Shown: positions 13,501 through 25,421, counted from the first letter of the stretch. The stretch: 64,000 nt of DNA from Amia ocellicauda (GCF_036373705.1 NC_089867.1:19112323-19176322), one strand, 5' to 3'. Program-made: numbers and translations. The notes: a model not told the origin generated them from the letters alone.

Positions 13501-16500
13501 ACCCACTGAGCCCTGGCCCCAAGTTATCTAAGGATGAACACTGGTGCCCAACTTGTTACTTACTTTTGAGGGTCATAAGTCTGTGTTACTGGTGTCTTTA
13601 GAAGACTTCATAATGCCCATTACATTTTGCACTTATACAATGAACCCCAGATTTGTCATCCAATAGTAAATGAAAAGTCTGTTTACGCTTTGTGGGAGGA
13701 CAAGAAGAAAGCTGGGAGGTGTGATGATAAGCTAGTGCTTTCAATTTCCGTGCATGCAGTGAAGAGCTGGTGGGTGCGTGGGAGCTGCTCTGGTGCTCAC
13801 ACACCATGTGGCAATGAGTGTTGAGGGGCTGGTGGCAATTTGAGTACTTAACCCCCTGTCAGAACCACTACACCCGCCACCATGTAAATCGTAAGTGAAG
13901 TAAGCCCGTCAGCTTTCTGGTATAGGCCGGTGATTTCAAAGGCACACTTACCAGGCTGTACAGATGTGGGGAAGGGGAGGAGAAGAGCCCGTTCCCCTTC
14001 CCGTTGATAATAAGAAGGTGCGTTTACGCTGCAATTGCTCGGCAGCCTCTGTGAGTGAGTGTGTTTCGTATGCTTCAGGGGTTGCTGGTTCTGTCAGATG
14101 AGTTATTTAATTTATTACCGCCCCCCAATGCCCTAATTTAGACAGACTGCCTCGTATGATGCGCTTTCCACAGCAGAGACCGCTCGTGATCACCTCTCCG
14201 TGATGGGGCACTGTAAATCAGACCTGCCTCCTCGCCAACTCCTGCCCTGCTGTTGTTCGCCCCTGGAGGAGAATTAAAGCACAAAGTTGGGTCTGATACA
14301 CAGTGCAACAATAGGACTTTCTTTGCAGCCTGTGAGAGCGGTGACCCAGACATATAAATCACACTGGCAGTTTTTTTTTTTTTTTTTTCCCCAAACAATT
14401 TAAAGGACTTCCAGCCCTGGCTTTATCCCCACAGCTGGGGTCATGACACACACAGCCTGAAGGTCTTCCACATAACGCTCCCTAGTTCTGCCATAGTGAC
14501 AGATTTTGCCTCACGCCAAGTGAACGCTGACCACACCAAACAGAAAACAGTCTTGTTGCTGTGAGAAATGTCCAAGTCGGGGCACATATCTACACTGGCG
14601 TGTGTCATATGGGCTGTGTTTCTGTGTTAAAATCTACCCTAAACATACATTATAGTTGACAATGATGTGTGAGCTGTAATTTATCCTCAGAATAACTTTA
14701 CATTCTGTATGCTGCATATAATCTTATGAGAGATTTTATTTTATTTTTGCCACGTTTATAACAAGAAGGGTTTTGTGTGTAGGAACGGTTAGATGTTTCC
14801 TATATGTATATATAGAAGTATATATTAATTTCCTTGTTGCTTGCTTCTGTCATTTAACAGAACAGTTCATATTTGAGTATTATTTGCATATCTGTTTTAT
14901 AAGACTTTTAGTTTTGCTTGGTTTGTATTCAAATACATTTCCCCTGTAGTGTCTTAGCGCTTAGTGTTTCATTGCCCCAAGCACCATATAAACATTTCCC
15001 TGTGGCTTTCAGCTTTTCCAGGGGCTCCCTGCCAACACAGCCATTTCACACTGGATGCGGGCCTCCGTTTCTTTCCATAAATAAAACTGCAGAGAAAATT
15101 AATGTCATCTCATTCTCTGAAACGCATACACGACTGGACCCCACCCCTCCCTTCCCCGGACATACACATGCACACACACACACAGACTCGTGCTTATATT
15201 TTGTGTCAGTTGATGTCTGTTTTCTAAACGAACACTTCCCCAAACAATAAGCTATATTGCTTAATTTATAATATGCCATATTACATTGATTTCATGTTTA
15301 ATGGTTGACCTGCTTTTTTCCCTTTGATTTAACTGCCATTATTATTTTTTTATTATTATTGTTAATAATAATAATATTAACCCCCCCAGCCTGACCTCAA
15401 AGACTGGAAATGTAGTGGCACATTGAAATATTAATCTGGGAAACAATAATATTCAATCCATAAATCAACTGTATTTATATATTGTGTGCAACCAAGGTCT
15501 ACCCATCTGGCTGGAAATAAATAAATGAATACACATTTAAAACACTGCATTTATGTAATGAATAGCACAGTCTTTTTTTTGCATTTGTTCTGGCCAAATT
15601 AAGATGTAAGTATGCACAGCAGTCGCACCGCTGGACTAAAAACTGTGATTCTTTGTCATGTGAGATGAGCTACCATTCTCCCAAATTAGAGGGGGTGGCG
15701 GGGGTTGGCTGGGCGGGGGGTGCTCTGTGAATCTGTAGTGGTTAGTTATGGAAGATGTGTGACAGATCTCTGGCTTATTAGAGGCGTGCTGCCAGAGAGC
15801 CACAGGGAGAAGGAAAAGGAGAGGGGGAGACGGAGAGAAGGAGCAGGAGAGAGGGGAAGTGGGGCTGGGGGCTGCAAGGCAGAGGGAGCGAGACTGCGGT
15901 TGTGGGGGTGGGGGATGAGAAATCAGAAATCCATTCTGCAGGGAGTATAGGAGGCAGCAGCTGTGTCTTAAACCCCCAGCATCCGAATGGTTACCCCTTT
16001 CCACCTGGCTTACTAACACAGAGACCTCCCACCCTCCACCGTTTTTCACAGTATATCTGACTGTCGCAGTGTAATGTAGTTATATCAGACAAGCAGAATA
16101 ATGGCAACAGTTGTCGAAGGAGTACGATGATAGCAGAATCGCTGCAGCATTAGCACGGCACGGGGGGTTACTGCACAGATGTGTCTTGTGGAGGCAGAAC
16201 AAGTTTTCTTTTCGAATCCAGACAAGAGCTTTTCATTAGTTTCTCCGGCACTGGCAGAACAAAAATGCAAAACTCAATGTGTGCAAAAACAAAATACAAA
16301 TTAAGAAAGGGTCACTGTGCATGGATGGTTCTACACACACTATGCACAATGTATGTATTTAAAATAAGAAAAAGATGACATCGCAGTTCATAAGCCGTGC
16401 ACAGAAGACTTTCGGAAATCAATCGCACTCTCTCTCTTTGCGTCTCTCCTTTGCTAGAGGTCTGATAGAGGTTCTGTGATTCTGAGGTGGTTTGAAGCCG

Positions 16501-19500
16501 AAGGTTGTTTCTTACAAGACAACAGATGATTCGTGAAGCGCAGTACAGTACAGAGAGCTCACCCTGAAGGACACACTGTGCTGTTTAAAAAGTGCTCTGC
16601 GTGCCTGGAATAGGCGGCCTTGTTTGTGTCCAGGAAGTTGGGGAGTTATTGGAGATACACACACAAAAAATAAAAACCACGGTGACTGTCAGGAGAAGTA
16701 GGCATATTAAACTTTCCCCTCATTTCATGTGGAGATGGGGAGGGGGAAGAAAGAGGTGTGTCAGTGGAAAAACAATCAGATAGGGCTGTTTTTGCCTTTG
16801 TTATTCTGCTCTTCTCCTGTTTGTTATACAGTCAATGACCCTTAACACCACATGCGCAGACACAAGGGGTTGGGGGGGTGATTGATTTTGCGCTGCAGCC
16901 TAACAGACGCATTAAAGAAGGCCACAGTTTGCTGCCTCGTGCCCGGAGCCGAACCCAATAAACATCCTGGCATGCAAAACAGACATTTACTCACCCTTCA
17001 GCTGCTGCTTTTAATTTCACACAACATTAAGCACACAGCGAGGAAGTCGGTCTTGTTTTATGGTCATCCCGGCTGCAGTATTAATGGAGGAGCATTGTGA
17101 TTAAGGGTGGGGGGGAGAATTAGGCTAGATTATTAAAAATGCTTGTTCTAATTTTTCAGGGCACAATTCAGTTACTCCAGCTCCTCAACTCCACAAATCT
17201 CTCCAGGAGACATTCAAGTGGTTAAACAGGGCAGGGATAAAACAGCAGCAGCTTAAAGATGGCACAGATTAAAATGAAGTATGATGAGACCGCAGCTAAA
17301 GCGTTTTCTTCCTTCCTTTAAAATCCTGGGAGGGGGGGGGGGGCGTTTTATGCATATTGACGCGTGTGAAAGCAGCGAAATCCTTTAATGCGAGTTCAAC
17401 ACTGCGTCTATGTCAAGACATGAATCGTCTGTCTGGCACTGGAGATTTTTAAACACACCAATCTTGCCTAATAAAAAATGTTCCCTCCAAATGCATAAAC
17501 CAGTCAGCATTTTTAAGTCTGTTGGCAGCAATATACCATTTAAAAAACACTATGAGTAAGATGTCATTTCAGAAGTAAACCTGTTCTTTAAAATGGTCTT
17601 TAGTTGTTTATTGCCCTTTTTAGTTTTTGCAAAAGGGCAGTTATACACTGTCTAAGAATTAAATGTGTTCAAGTGGCATTTCCCTCTACTGCAGAGCGAC
17701 TGAAAAGATCCTGGCACGAGCTCGGCAGCTAGTGGACGTGAAGAAGGAAGATGGCTTCTCAGCCCTGCACCTGGCGGCCCTCAACAACCACCGAGACGTG
17801 GCTGAGATTCTCCTCAAAGAGGTGAGTGGGGGGGAAGACAATGAGGGGTGCGCTGTGTGGGCCCACTGAAGGCTACTGGGACTGCATGGCTTCCTTCCCT
17901 GTCTCTTTCTCATACTCTTACACTCTCCCCTGAGGCATTACTCTTTCTCCTTTTTTTAAAATGTGGATTGACATTTTGTTAACAAATAATCATAATATTA
18001 TTTGAGGGGGCTGGTGTCTCTGTCTGAAGAGTGAATTTGCAAAACTACCATCAGACCACAGTCTTTAGTAAGACTATTCCCTTCCTCTGAGGTTTTTCAT
18101 TTTTGTTGTTTTCTTACCTGATTACTGTATGGTTGCACCTGGAAGAAATATCCACAGCATGTTGTGTCAGTTCATCATTCCAAAAACATTCGACATTTAC
18201 ACATGACCGCAGCAAATGAACCACTTCCGCTCCTCATCGAATTTCATAGAGACCTCTCAGATACTGTGTCCGATCAGACAGAAGCAGTTCGAGGAGTCTA
18301 TTGTTCCCAAAAAAATGAAGAAATGACTCACTCCTTCCTTCCTGAAATAACTGAGCGTGCATTTACAAACATATGTAAATAGACCACAACTTGGATTTCG
18401 TAGAGGGTGGAGCTTTTTGGATCAGGTGCTGACAGACAGTACATTTTAGACTGCACCTTACACAAGAGACCTAAAAACAGGATGCCGGTGATTTTAAAAA
18501 TAATAGCTGAGGAACTAGTACTTGAAGAACGAAAGAGGAAATTATCAAGAGAAATTGTCAGTAGGCGTAACTGAGCCACTAGGGATTAAGGCCAGATCGA
18601 GAGCTTATGCAGCTCTTTGTAGCATAGTGATTTTTCCTAGTGCAGAGATCCTCAGTGAAGCCGTGTCATTGCATACAGATCTGAAGGTACTAAAGGACGA
18701 TAAACTCAGACACAGACCGCTGTGGCCAAGTTAATGGAAGCTGGGGTTAAATTGCACCAGCTAGGATTAGAGGCCTCTTCTCAGTTTGGAAGAGCGCTCT
18801 CCTGGTGATACAATAGTTTCCACTGAAGCCGCCCGGTCATCTCCAGCTGGTTTGCAGAGCACAAGCAGGTCGAGTACAGAGTGAAAGAAAAAGAAAAACT
18901 GGCATGACAATGGCTCTGAGATTTGTTGGAAACATACAGAGACAAAATTGCTGTAATTCACATCTGGTTAATACAACTCCCAGAGGAAGAAAAAAAACAA
19001 AAGCCCACAAAATGCTCATCAGTCTTGTCACAAACGCTATTGGAGTCGGTGCCAACAAACAGTTCATTGGACGAAACACACCAAACCCTTTGCCTCAAAA
19101 CGTTTAATAAAACAAAATAGGTAGAAAATGTCTTCGCCTTTTCTGCACTGCTTGTCTTCATGCTTACAGTCTAGCTTTACTTGTAAGGAAGCGAACCATG
19201 TGGGGTAACAACGTATAAACACACTGCAGTACTCAGCCATAGTAATTTGTGCATTTCCCTCACTACTTCCCCACGCGTGTCCAGTAGTCAGAGCCCTGTG
19301 ACACAAAGTGACGTCCGTTCTCCCATCTTCTCTCTCTGTCCTGCCAGGGCCGCTGTGATGTCAACATCAGGAACAACAGGAACCAGACGCCCCTGCAGCT
19401 GGCCGTGACGCAGGGCCATGCGGAGATGGTGCAGCTGGTGGTGACGGAGGGGGCCGACGTCAACGTGGAGGACGAGGACGGAGACACGGCCATGCATACT

Positions 19501-22500
19501 GCGCTCGGACGGCAGCAGCTCGCCACCACCATGGCCACCACCGAGGGGGAGGGCTCCTCGCTGTACACACGGGTGAGCACGCCGTGGGGGGCCTACTTGA
19601 ATTCCACATAGTTCAGTTTTAAAATATTCAGTGAAGCCAAAATTTTGGGATTTTTTAAGCCTTGCTATATTTGTTTCTAATGGCCAATAATCATTTAGGG
19701 CCTTGTCAATAAGCACAGACTACAGTTTGGAAAAATCACAGCTGCGTTCACAAAATTAGTAATGCCAGCAGCATACAAATCCGGCTCCTGGACAAGAAAA
19801 TAAATAAATGACAAGAACTGCATATTTTAACACAATATGTCCAGATAGGATATGACACACCATGTTGATTACAGATACACTACCCCAGTAAGCCGTATGA
19901 TATCCCATTAAATTACCAGTGTTTGACAGTGTCCCTAAGCAACAAGATTCACTTGGGGCTTAGTGAGCACACACTGTTCTTGGCAAGATTGTTGGTATAT
20001 TTGAGCAGCTCACTGTCTCTTGCTTGTGCCGCGTGCATTACTGTCAATCTAACAGTGATGAAAGGTTATTATAGATCAGTGCTCTGCCGTAATATTGAAT
20101 CCTATTGTATCTTATTATAGCTCACAATGTAATTCCTGTACTTGTCATTGCAGTGAGACCACAAAAATGTGTCATCAGCTGTAAGGAACCAGTTTTGAAA
20201 AAGTTTAAAGAGAGGGAGGGGGGAACTATATCTGACTTCAGCTTCTTGACTTGATATCAAGGCATGTTTAACTTGAGATGTAAAAGAAAAAAAGTATAAA
20301 GTCTATTCCCTTTACTTTCATAGTCTCAGCCATTGTAGTTGTGTTGTGAATGCATTGATATAATATCCACGGGTTTACCATTCTATCAGTGTTGTAATGT
20401 TTGAACAGCAGCCACAGTTGTGCACAGGCCCTGTTTAAAGACTTTGGTATGAAATGTATTTAAATGTTCAAGCAATGTCCTCATCATTATGCACCCCTCT
20501 TGTTTTGCTGCTCAGCTGCATGGCTCAGGCCTGCTGGGGAGCACAGAGCTCAATGTGGGCGCTGCCATAGCCTGCTTCCTGGCTCAGGAGGGCGCAGACA
20601 TCAGTTATGCCAACCACAAAGGGAAGAGCCCCCTGGACCTGGTGACCGACGGCACAATCGTGCAGCTCATTAAGAGCTTTTCCGAGAAACACAGGTTAGT
20701 CCCCACTGATCATGCGCTATTGTTCGTGCTCCATTTTTTTTGGCACTGTGACTAATGGGCGGTGCAGGAAAACAGAATTGCGGTGGAGATGCTGTGGGCA
20801 CTTCCCTGATACTCCAAGCAGCCTTCATGAATATTCATCACAGGATGTCATCTTTGCAGCTTTGAGATTTTTGAGATTGCAGAACCAAATGGAGCATTTT
20901 TGGGAGATCTTCTATTTTGCACGGTTGGAATAACTGTTTCCCACTGATAAATGTGTTCAGATTTACCTGGAAATTTCTAATAGTTATCTGGAGATTAGTT
21001 ATGTTGTCTATTTTGAACATGTTCTTGTAAATGTTTGATTTGTCAAAAATGATCAAAAAAACTATTGCCAATTTGGATTTTGTTTCCCTACACTTTATTT
21101 ATGTTTCAGATAATTGTAGATTTATTTCATGATTGATTTTTTTTTTATATATTTTTAATATATATATATAATTAAGGTTTTGGTTTATTTGTCTTAATTA
21201 TTAAAAAAAAAAAAAACAAAGCAAGGAAAAAGAAAACTGACGACAACAACAAAACACAGACGACACTAACAGTAATGGTTGTGTATAAATGGAAGTGGGG
21301 CACTGATCTCTGTTTCTTCCCTCTTGACGTGACTCCAGGACACAGCAGCTCCAGGGAAACAGCTGTGGCACTGGCATCAGCAGCAGCAGTCTGCGGCGCG
21401 TCCACACCACCCCCAACACCATGACCAACCTGGCCATGCCAACCTCCACAGGACCCAGCGAATGCCTCATCTGCTCAGAGCTGGCCCTGCTCATCCTCTT
21501 CTCCCCCTGTCAGCACAGCGTGGCCTGCGAGGGTAAGGAGACTCCAGCCCCTCCCCGTGCACGACTCCTACACTCTCCTTCTCTCTGTTGAGTGCTGGGC
21601 GGTTACAGTTCAGTCCCGGAGGGCCACTGTGTTCATCGGTGTTCGGCAGCCCAGCTCTCAGCTCCTGAATGGGTTTCATTAAATGATTAACTGGGTAAAT
21701 TTAACACTTCACTCCCAACAGAAAAGGTTTTGTAGGGACAGTCTCTGGAGTAATCAACACCTTTTAAGCGAGAAATTAAATGTGAAAATCTCAGAGAAGC
21801 CTAACTGAGAAAATAATTGAATGAGCGGAGTAATTGAGAGCTTCTGTTGGAACAGAAAACGGAAGACGCTTTCCATTCCAGACCCACCCTGTAACAGTTT
21901 TTCACACTGGCCTCCCACATCCCAGTCCCATTCTCCCAGTCCCTGCCCCCAACCATTGAAACCCATCAAATGCTACAGGTGCTGAAGTACTGTAAGAAAA
22001 CCAGATGATTGTCTGATTTAACAGGGCGCTAATTTTAATAGGTCAGAAAGTGGTAGTTTTATGTCATTAAGGCTTCAACTATATATAGTTTAATAAAAAT
22101 AAACAAAAAGAATATAAAATTACTCTTGCTGCAATGCATCGCCTGTCTCGCATGTGTGTGATTTATTCTGTCCTCACTCCTTTCCCCCACAGAGTGTGCT
22201 CACCGCATGAAAAAGTGCATCAAATGCCAGGTTACAATTACGAAGAAACTCCGCCAAGGTAACATCCCCTTTCCTCTGTAGAAAATTCAGTTTCCGTTTG
22301 AGCCCAGGAAGATGCTGAAGAGAGCTTTATTTTTCAGGCCTATCAGTCCAACTGCAAGAAGAGAGATTTTAAATGACCTCTCACTTGTTGTATAATTCGA
22401 TCACTACCTGACTGCAACCCTGATTGATCCTCCCTGAGATCAGACTTGTTCCTTTTTAACCTAAATTGAAATGCAGAATCTATAGTGATTTATAGAGCAG

Positions 22501-22953
22501 AGTAACAGCAATTAGAGTACGTGCTGTGTGACTGACGGTAATGCTCATTTTGGTCCTAGTCATAAACGCAGATTGTGTAGTAGCGGTAGGATACCAAGCA
22601 GAACAGAACAACTAAAAAGTGTTTGTATTAAAACCGGTAAGGGGTGCATGTGGACCTGTTCCACTGACTGACTGTGTTTGTGTGCGTTTTTCCTTCCTGT
22701 GTCCCGTCCAGACAACACGGAGGTGGAGTGCAGCCCCAGCTCGGAGAACTCGGAGCAACACAACCTGCTGGAGCAGCTGCAGTCGCGCTACCGGCAGATG
22801 GAGGAGCGAATCACCTGCCCCATCTGCATTGACAACCACATCAAGCTGGTGTTCCAGTGCGGCCACGCCTCCTGCATCGACTGCAGCGCCGCCCTGAAGA
22901 CCTGCCCCATCTGCCGGCAGACCATCCGCGAGCGCATCCAGCTGTTCGTGTGA
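12..22953 (+). CDS. mib2: E3 ubiquitin-protein ligase Mib2 (mind bomb 2), 5'-partial, 16 exons
   Basis: Mib2 is a cytoplasmic RING E3 ligase that ubiquitinates Delta/Jagged Notch ligands and drives their endocytosis. The coding exons are 12-118, 3362-3556, 4310-4452, 5350-5457, 7642-7746, 7878-8040, 8798-8931, 10804-10952, 11436-11592, 12697-12851, 17695-17821, 19348-19572, 20516-20694, 21339-21532, 22193-22258 and 22712-22953. All joins are GT-AG and keep frame, giving 815 codons before the TGA at 22951. Domain order is second MIB/HERC2, two-part REP/SH3-like region, ankyrin repeats, RING, and C-terminal RING ending in RIQLFV. This matches human MIB2 closely by recall. The first MIB/HERC2 domain and ZZ finger must lie left of the window. 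MIB1 is the alternative, but the wording of the REP and RING segments fits MIB2. The mmp23b neighbour agrees. Confidence 0.97.
119..3361 (+). other. mib2 intron, 3.2 kb
   Basis: Non-coding and AT-rich. It holds T-rich runs near 474-492, a short ATT repeat at 2854-2871 and AT-rich stretches around 2760-2880. I see no exon-like conserved frame and no complete mobile element. Confidence 0.8.
3362..3556 (+). CDS. mib2: mib2 exon: body of second MIB/HERC2 domain
   Basis: It encodes [15 protein letters not shown] and then a segment rich in tryptophan and glycine ending at KDHLPKLG. This is the conserved core of the MIB/HERC2 fold, which helps bind the Notch-ligand tail. Acceptor AG is at 3360-3361 and donor gtatgt at 3557. 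The exon is phase 1 at both ends. Confidence 0.96.
4310..4452 (+). CDS. mib2: mib2 exon: first half of REP repeat 1
   Basis: It encodes [14 protein letters not shown] and then [20 protein letters not shown]. This is the first half of a mind-bomb REP (SH3-like) repeat, the module that recognises the ligand C-box in MIB1. Acceptor is tatag and donor gtactg. The exon ends on a codon boundary. Confidence 0.95.
5350..5457 (+). CDS. mib2: mib2 exon: second half of REP repeat 1
   Basis: It encodes [17 protein letters not shown] and then [12 protein letters not shown], which closes the first REP unit. Acceptor ttccag is at 5344-5349 and donor gtaggg at 5458. The length is 36 codons, in frame on both sides. 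Confidence 0.95.
7642..7746 (+). CDS. mib2: mib2 exon: first half of REP repeat 2
   Basis: It encodes [20 protein letters not shown] and then [10 protein letters not shown], a second copy of the REP motif. Only a 131-bp intron separates it from the next exon. Acceptor is cccag and donor gtgagt. Confidence 0.96.
7878..8040 (+). CDS. mib2: mib2 exon: second half of REP repeat 2
   Basis: It encodes [20 protein letters not shown] and then [11 protein letters not shown], followed by a polar linker ([16 protein letters not shown]). The open frame runs past the exon, but the donor gtaagg at 8041 and the following exon phase fix the end at 8040. Confidence 0.95.
8041..10803 (+). other. mib2 introns (8041-8797 and 8932-10803) with a TG microsatellite
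   Basis: Non-coding sequence on both sides of the exon at 8798. A poly-T tract follows the donor at 8943. A (TG)n run occupies 10554-10580. I recognise no further gene or mobile element. Confidence 0.75.
8798..8931 (+). CDS. mib2: mib2 exon: linker helix and first ankyrin repeat
   Basis: It encodes [20 protein letters not shown] and then [20 protein letters not shown], the entry into the ankyrin domain. Acceptor cacag is at 8793-8797 and donor gtgaga at 8932, followed directly by a T-rich tract. Confidence 0.94.
10804..10952 (+). CDS. mib2: mib2 exon: ankyrin repeats
   Basis: It encodes [20 protein letters not shown] and [12 protein letters not shown], with the TALH and GH ankyrin signatures. 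Acceptor is gagcag and donor gtgagg. It ends with two bases of a Gly codon completed by the next exon. Confidence 0.96.
10953..12696 (+). other. mib2 introns (10953-11435 and 11593-12696)
   Basis: Non-coding. Pure T tracts lie at about 11741-11758 and 12113-12134. No exon or transposon end was recognised. Confidence 0.75.
11436..11592 (+). CDS. mib2: mib2 exon: ankyrin repeats
   Basis: It encodes [20 protein letters not shown] and [20 protein letters not shown], typical ankyrin helix pairs. Acceptor is tccag and donor gtgagg. It ends on the codon boundary after DVNLQ. Confidence 0.96.
12697..12851 (+). CDS. mib2: mib2 exon: ankyrin repeats
   Basis: It encodes [20 protein letters not shown] and [14 protein letters not shown]. 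Acceptor is ctcag and donor gtgagt. The last two bases join the next exon across the 4.8-kb intron to make Leu, with no residue missing relative to human MIB2 as I recall it. Confidence 0.96.
12852..17694 (+). other. mib2 largest intron, 4.8 kb
   Basis: The flanking exons join without loss of ankyrin sequence, so no obligatory exon hides here. It contains a T tract near 14371-14388, a CA run near 15172-15183, a purine-rich stretch around 15800-15930 and a poly-G tract at 17328-17343. The pyrimidine-rich, proline-coding antisense frame over 15636-16049 is compositional. Any enhancer content would need cross-species alignment. Confidence 0.7.
17695..17821 (+). CDS. mib2: mib2 exon: ankyrin repeat
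   Basis: It encodes [20 protein letters not shown] and [20 protein letters not shown]. This segment is nearly identical to the human protein as I recall it. Acceptor is tgcag and donor gtgagt. Confidence 0.96.
19348..19572 (+). CDS. mib2: mib2 exon: ankyrin repeats
   Basis: It encodes [20 protein letters not shown] and [17 protein letters not shown], followed by a variable loop rich in Thr, Gly and Ser. It is GC-rich relative to the flanking introns. Acceptor is gccag and donor gtgagc. Confidence 0.96.
20516..20694 (+). CDS. mib2: mib2 exon: last ankyrin repeat
   Basis: It encodes [20 protein letters not shown] and [11 protein letters not shown], then a helix ending SFSEKHR. Acceptor is ctcag and donor gttagt. 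It ends with two bases of a codon completed in the next exon. Confidence 0.95.
21339..21532 (+). CDS. mib2: mib2 exon: serine-rich linker and first half of RING 1
   Basis: A Ser/Thr-rich linker is followed by [19 protein letters not shown], the start of the first RING finger (CxxC and CxH positions visible). The donor gtaagg at 21533 splits a Glu codon whose remaining two bases open the next exon. Confidence 0.95.
22193..22258 (+). CDS. mib2: mib2 exon: second half of RING 1
   Basis: This 66-bp exon encodes [20 protein letters not shown]. Its three cysteines finish the first RING. It is too short for most ORF scans. Acceptor is cacag and donor gtaaca. Confidence 0.94.
22712..22953 (+). CDS. 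mib2: mib2 terminal exon: C-terminal catalytic RING
   Basis: It encodes a helix ([16 protein letters not shown]) and then a complete C3HC4 RING from CPICIDNH through CGHASCIDC to CPICRQ, ending RIQLFV and TGA. In mind bomb proteins the last RING recruits the E2 enzyme. Acceptor gtccag is at 22706-22711. Confidence 0.97.
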
Positions 22954-23948
22954 CGCACGCAGGGCACTCTGACTCTGGGCCCGGAGGGAGTCAAACCAAC
23001 ACCGTTCTCTGATCTCTGCAGCACGTTTCAGCTCATCCGTCTGGTTCCGATTCACCTTCCTGTTTATTTTTGTTTGTTAGTTTGTTTGTTTGATTGTTTT
23101 TATTTAGTTTTTTCACATCCAAGCCTCTCCGTTCTCTGCATTTATATTGATATAGATAGATGGATAGATATGTAAAGGTGGTTAATGTGGGGTGAAAAGA
23201 TTGTCCCACTTGACCATGTCTTTCCTGAATTCCTCTGCATTGGTGTCCAGGAAGAGAAAGGGTTACAGATCTCATAGTGAATCCATCATTTATCTAAGAA
23301 GTAACAGATCTGAGGATTTGTATTTATTTTATTTTGACCCCCCACTCAAAGATTTAATTTGAACAGGTCAAACATCTTCCAAAGTGGAATTAGTACTTAC
23401 TTATTGTATTCTGCCCCATTTTTAATTTCCACAGGAAGGTGCATAGAGCTCTCTCTATCCATCGTCATTTTTTAGTTTTTAGTTTTCTTAACAGCGTTGC
23501 TGAATATGATGGCATAGTCTTAATATTTTTTTCTCTCCATGTCTCACATAAATCTAATATATGCTTTGCTGCTTAAATAGTGTAGCCTTATGCAATAGGC
23601 TATGGCAGCACGGTATATGTAGTACAGTAGATGAATGTTAACAGTACATTAATGCATCACTTTTCCCATTGATATGTAAAAGAGCTATATATATAAATAT
23701 ATATATATATATGTATATTGTAAAATAATGAGTATGTATTATTTGTGGTTAGCCTAGCTGTAACATGTACTGTTTATTTATGTATGAAGATCCCAGTTTC
23801 CCTATTTATCTGACGGAGGATAATTTTGCCATTGCTCAGCAAAAATCTTTTAACTCCTTGCAGCCCCCAAAAACACTTGATTCCAATCCAGTTACTCAGG
23901 GTCCTCAATCAAACCTAAATCATAGCTTGCACCTCTCAAACCACAGTG

Positions 23949-23954
<6 letters not shown>

Positions 23955-23980
<26 letters not shown>
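23955..23980 (+). repeat. Poly-A tract in mib2 3' UTR
   Basis: An uninterrupted A run of about 26 bases within the UTR. It could prime oligo-dT reactions internally and mimic a transcript end. Confidence 0.85.
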
Positions 23981-23987
<7 letters not shown>

Positions 23988-24044
23988 AAGAAAAGAAAAA
24001 GAAACACTCATTCTTTTACACCTGAGTTTCTATTCAGTAAAATA

Positions 24045-24123
24045 CAGCTCTGGAAAAAATTAAGAGACCACTTAAGATTGATTTCTGAACTTGGAGTGGT
24101 CTCAATTTTTTTTCCCAGAGCTG
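24045..24123 (+). mobile_element. 79-bp Tc1-type palindromic MITE in mib2 3' UTR
   Basis: The element starts cagctctggaaaaaatta and ends with its near inverse complement cccagagctg. It is flanked by TA on both sides, the Tc1/mariner target duplication. The arms are about 28 bp and the loop about 20 bp, so almost nothing but terminal repeats remains. The same end sequence recurs at 36548 and 43057. I recall these ends from widespread fish Tc1 elements. In the mib2 transcript it would fold into a hairpin. Confidence 0.8.
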
Positions 24124-25421
24124 TATATCACTTTCTCATTTTGTACAGTAAAGGACCATGGTTTCAAGTATGGTCCCTTTTGAACCTTTTTCTTGCTTCT
24201 TTGCTTGTTATTTTTTTTTTTTTTTTGGTTGTCTTAGGAAAACAGCCATTGCAGACAACTTTAAGATTGGACACGGGAAGATTATTATGGGCTACCATTT
24301 TTTTGATTGTGGGCAAACACTGATTTGTTTAAAGCAACGAGTAGCTTGTCCAGTGATGAAGCGATTTTGAAGTGATTTCTGTTCCGCTGTGTGGCAGATG
24401 TGTCGTTTCTAAATTTGAACTTCGCGGCTTATCTCCATGAAGTTGATCTTAACATTGCTACACCAGTATACAAGACCAATGCGTCTTTTTGCTCATGTTA
24501 CCTCCTAGCAGGCGCTGTACCAGTCACCTACAAGGGATCAGCAATAACATTCGAATGGGGCAAAAATCATACATGCACTCTTGGCTTGGTAATGGAAAAA
24601 GCGGGCAGTGGTCAGTAGATGTTCAGTGAGATTGTGTAGCAGAAGAGTGAGGGGTGGTCAGTTTTCTGCAGCTGGTCTGGAGAAATCCGTTCTGTGTTTT
24701 GTTCGTTTTTTTGTCTTCCAGATTTCCCTGTGGCCATTGTGGCAGGATACACACCCTATAGCAGGTTAGAGTCCGAAACCCCAAACTCTCCCCGGAGAGC
24801 CTCAGCTTTGGTTGCTATGACATGACAAGAAGGAAAAACGAATGCTTTTTAAATGTCTTAAATCTGAAACGTACCAAAGCTTAATAACACAATACAGCAT
24901 CTGAATCCTTTTACGCTTTGTAAACAGGAGGCCAGAGATGAGAGCATTTGGCAGCATTTGAACCCCCCCCCCCCCCATCTTTTACTGTAAATATATAATT
25001 TGAAGGGCAAAATGTTTGTATCGTATGTGTCTCTAGTTAACTGTTTCAAAGCACAGGTATTCTGAAAAGAACTGCTAGTGTAATTTTCATCTTTTTAGCT
25101 CTGTTCAACTTCAGGTTTGTGCAGCATTACATTCACTACCGACTGTTTGGGTCCCTGTTTGGGAATGATGTTGCTGTTTATGTTCTGTTTTAAAGGGCTT
25201 ATGCATTTGAAAACGAAAGAAAGAAATAATTAAATCTAATTATTAGATTGACAGTGTAATTTTAGTTTGTGTTTGTTTGTTTTTTTGTACCATGGCTTAA
25301 AGTGACTGGGATTTTGTAATTGCCTGGATCAGAACTAAGCCATGATTTGGTGTAAATTTGAATGTAGGAAAGTAAAATGTTTTACTCTGCCTTTTTGTGA
25401 AAAGTACATTGAAAGGAGAAG

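Larger units (their letters stand above)
17822..22711 (+). other. mib2 introns between exons 11 and 16
   Basis: Introns 17822-19347, 19573-20515, 20695-21338, 21533-22192 and 22259-22711 carry no further recognisable gene. Poly-T and AT repeats lie near 21139-21170 and a poly-A tract near 21203-21216. Confidence 0.75.

Noticed and set aside
15636..16049. 137-residue proline/serine-rich antisense frame
   Set aside because: It comes from a purine/pyrimidine-skewed stretch in a mib2 intron. Low complexity, no splice partner, no family resemblance.
22612..23055. 147-residue antisense frame over the mib2 RING exon
   Set aside because: It is the shadow of a GC-rich conserved coding exon on the plus strand.
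24391..24618. 75-residue frame after mib2
   Set aside because: It sits in the 3' UTR without splice signals or recognisable domain. Expected by chance.
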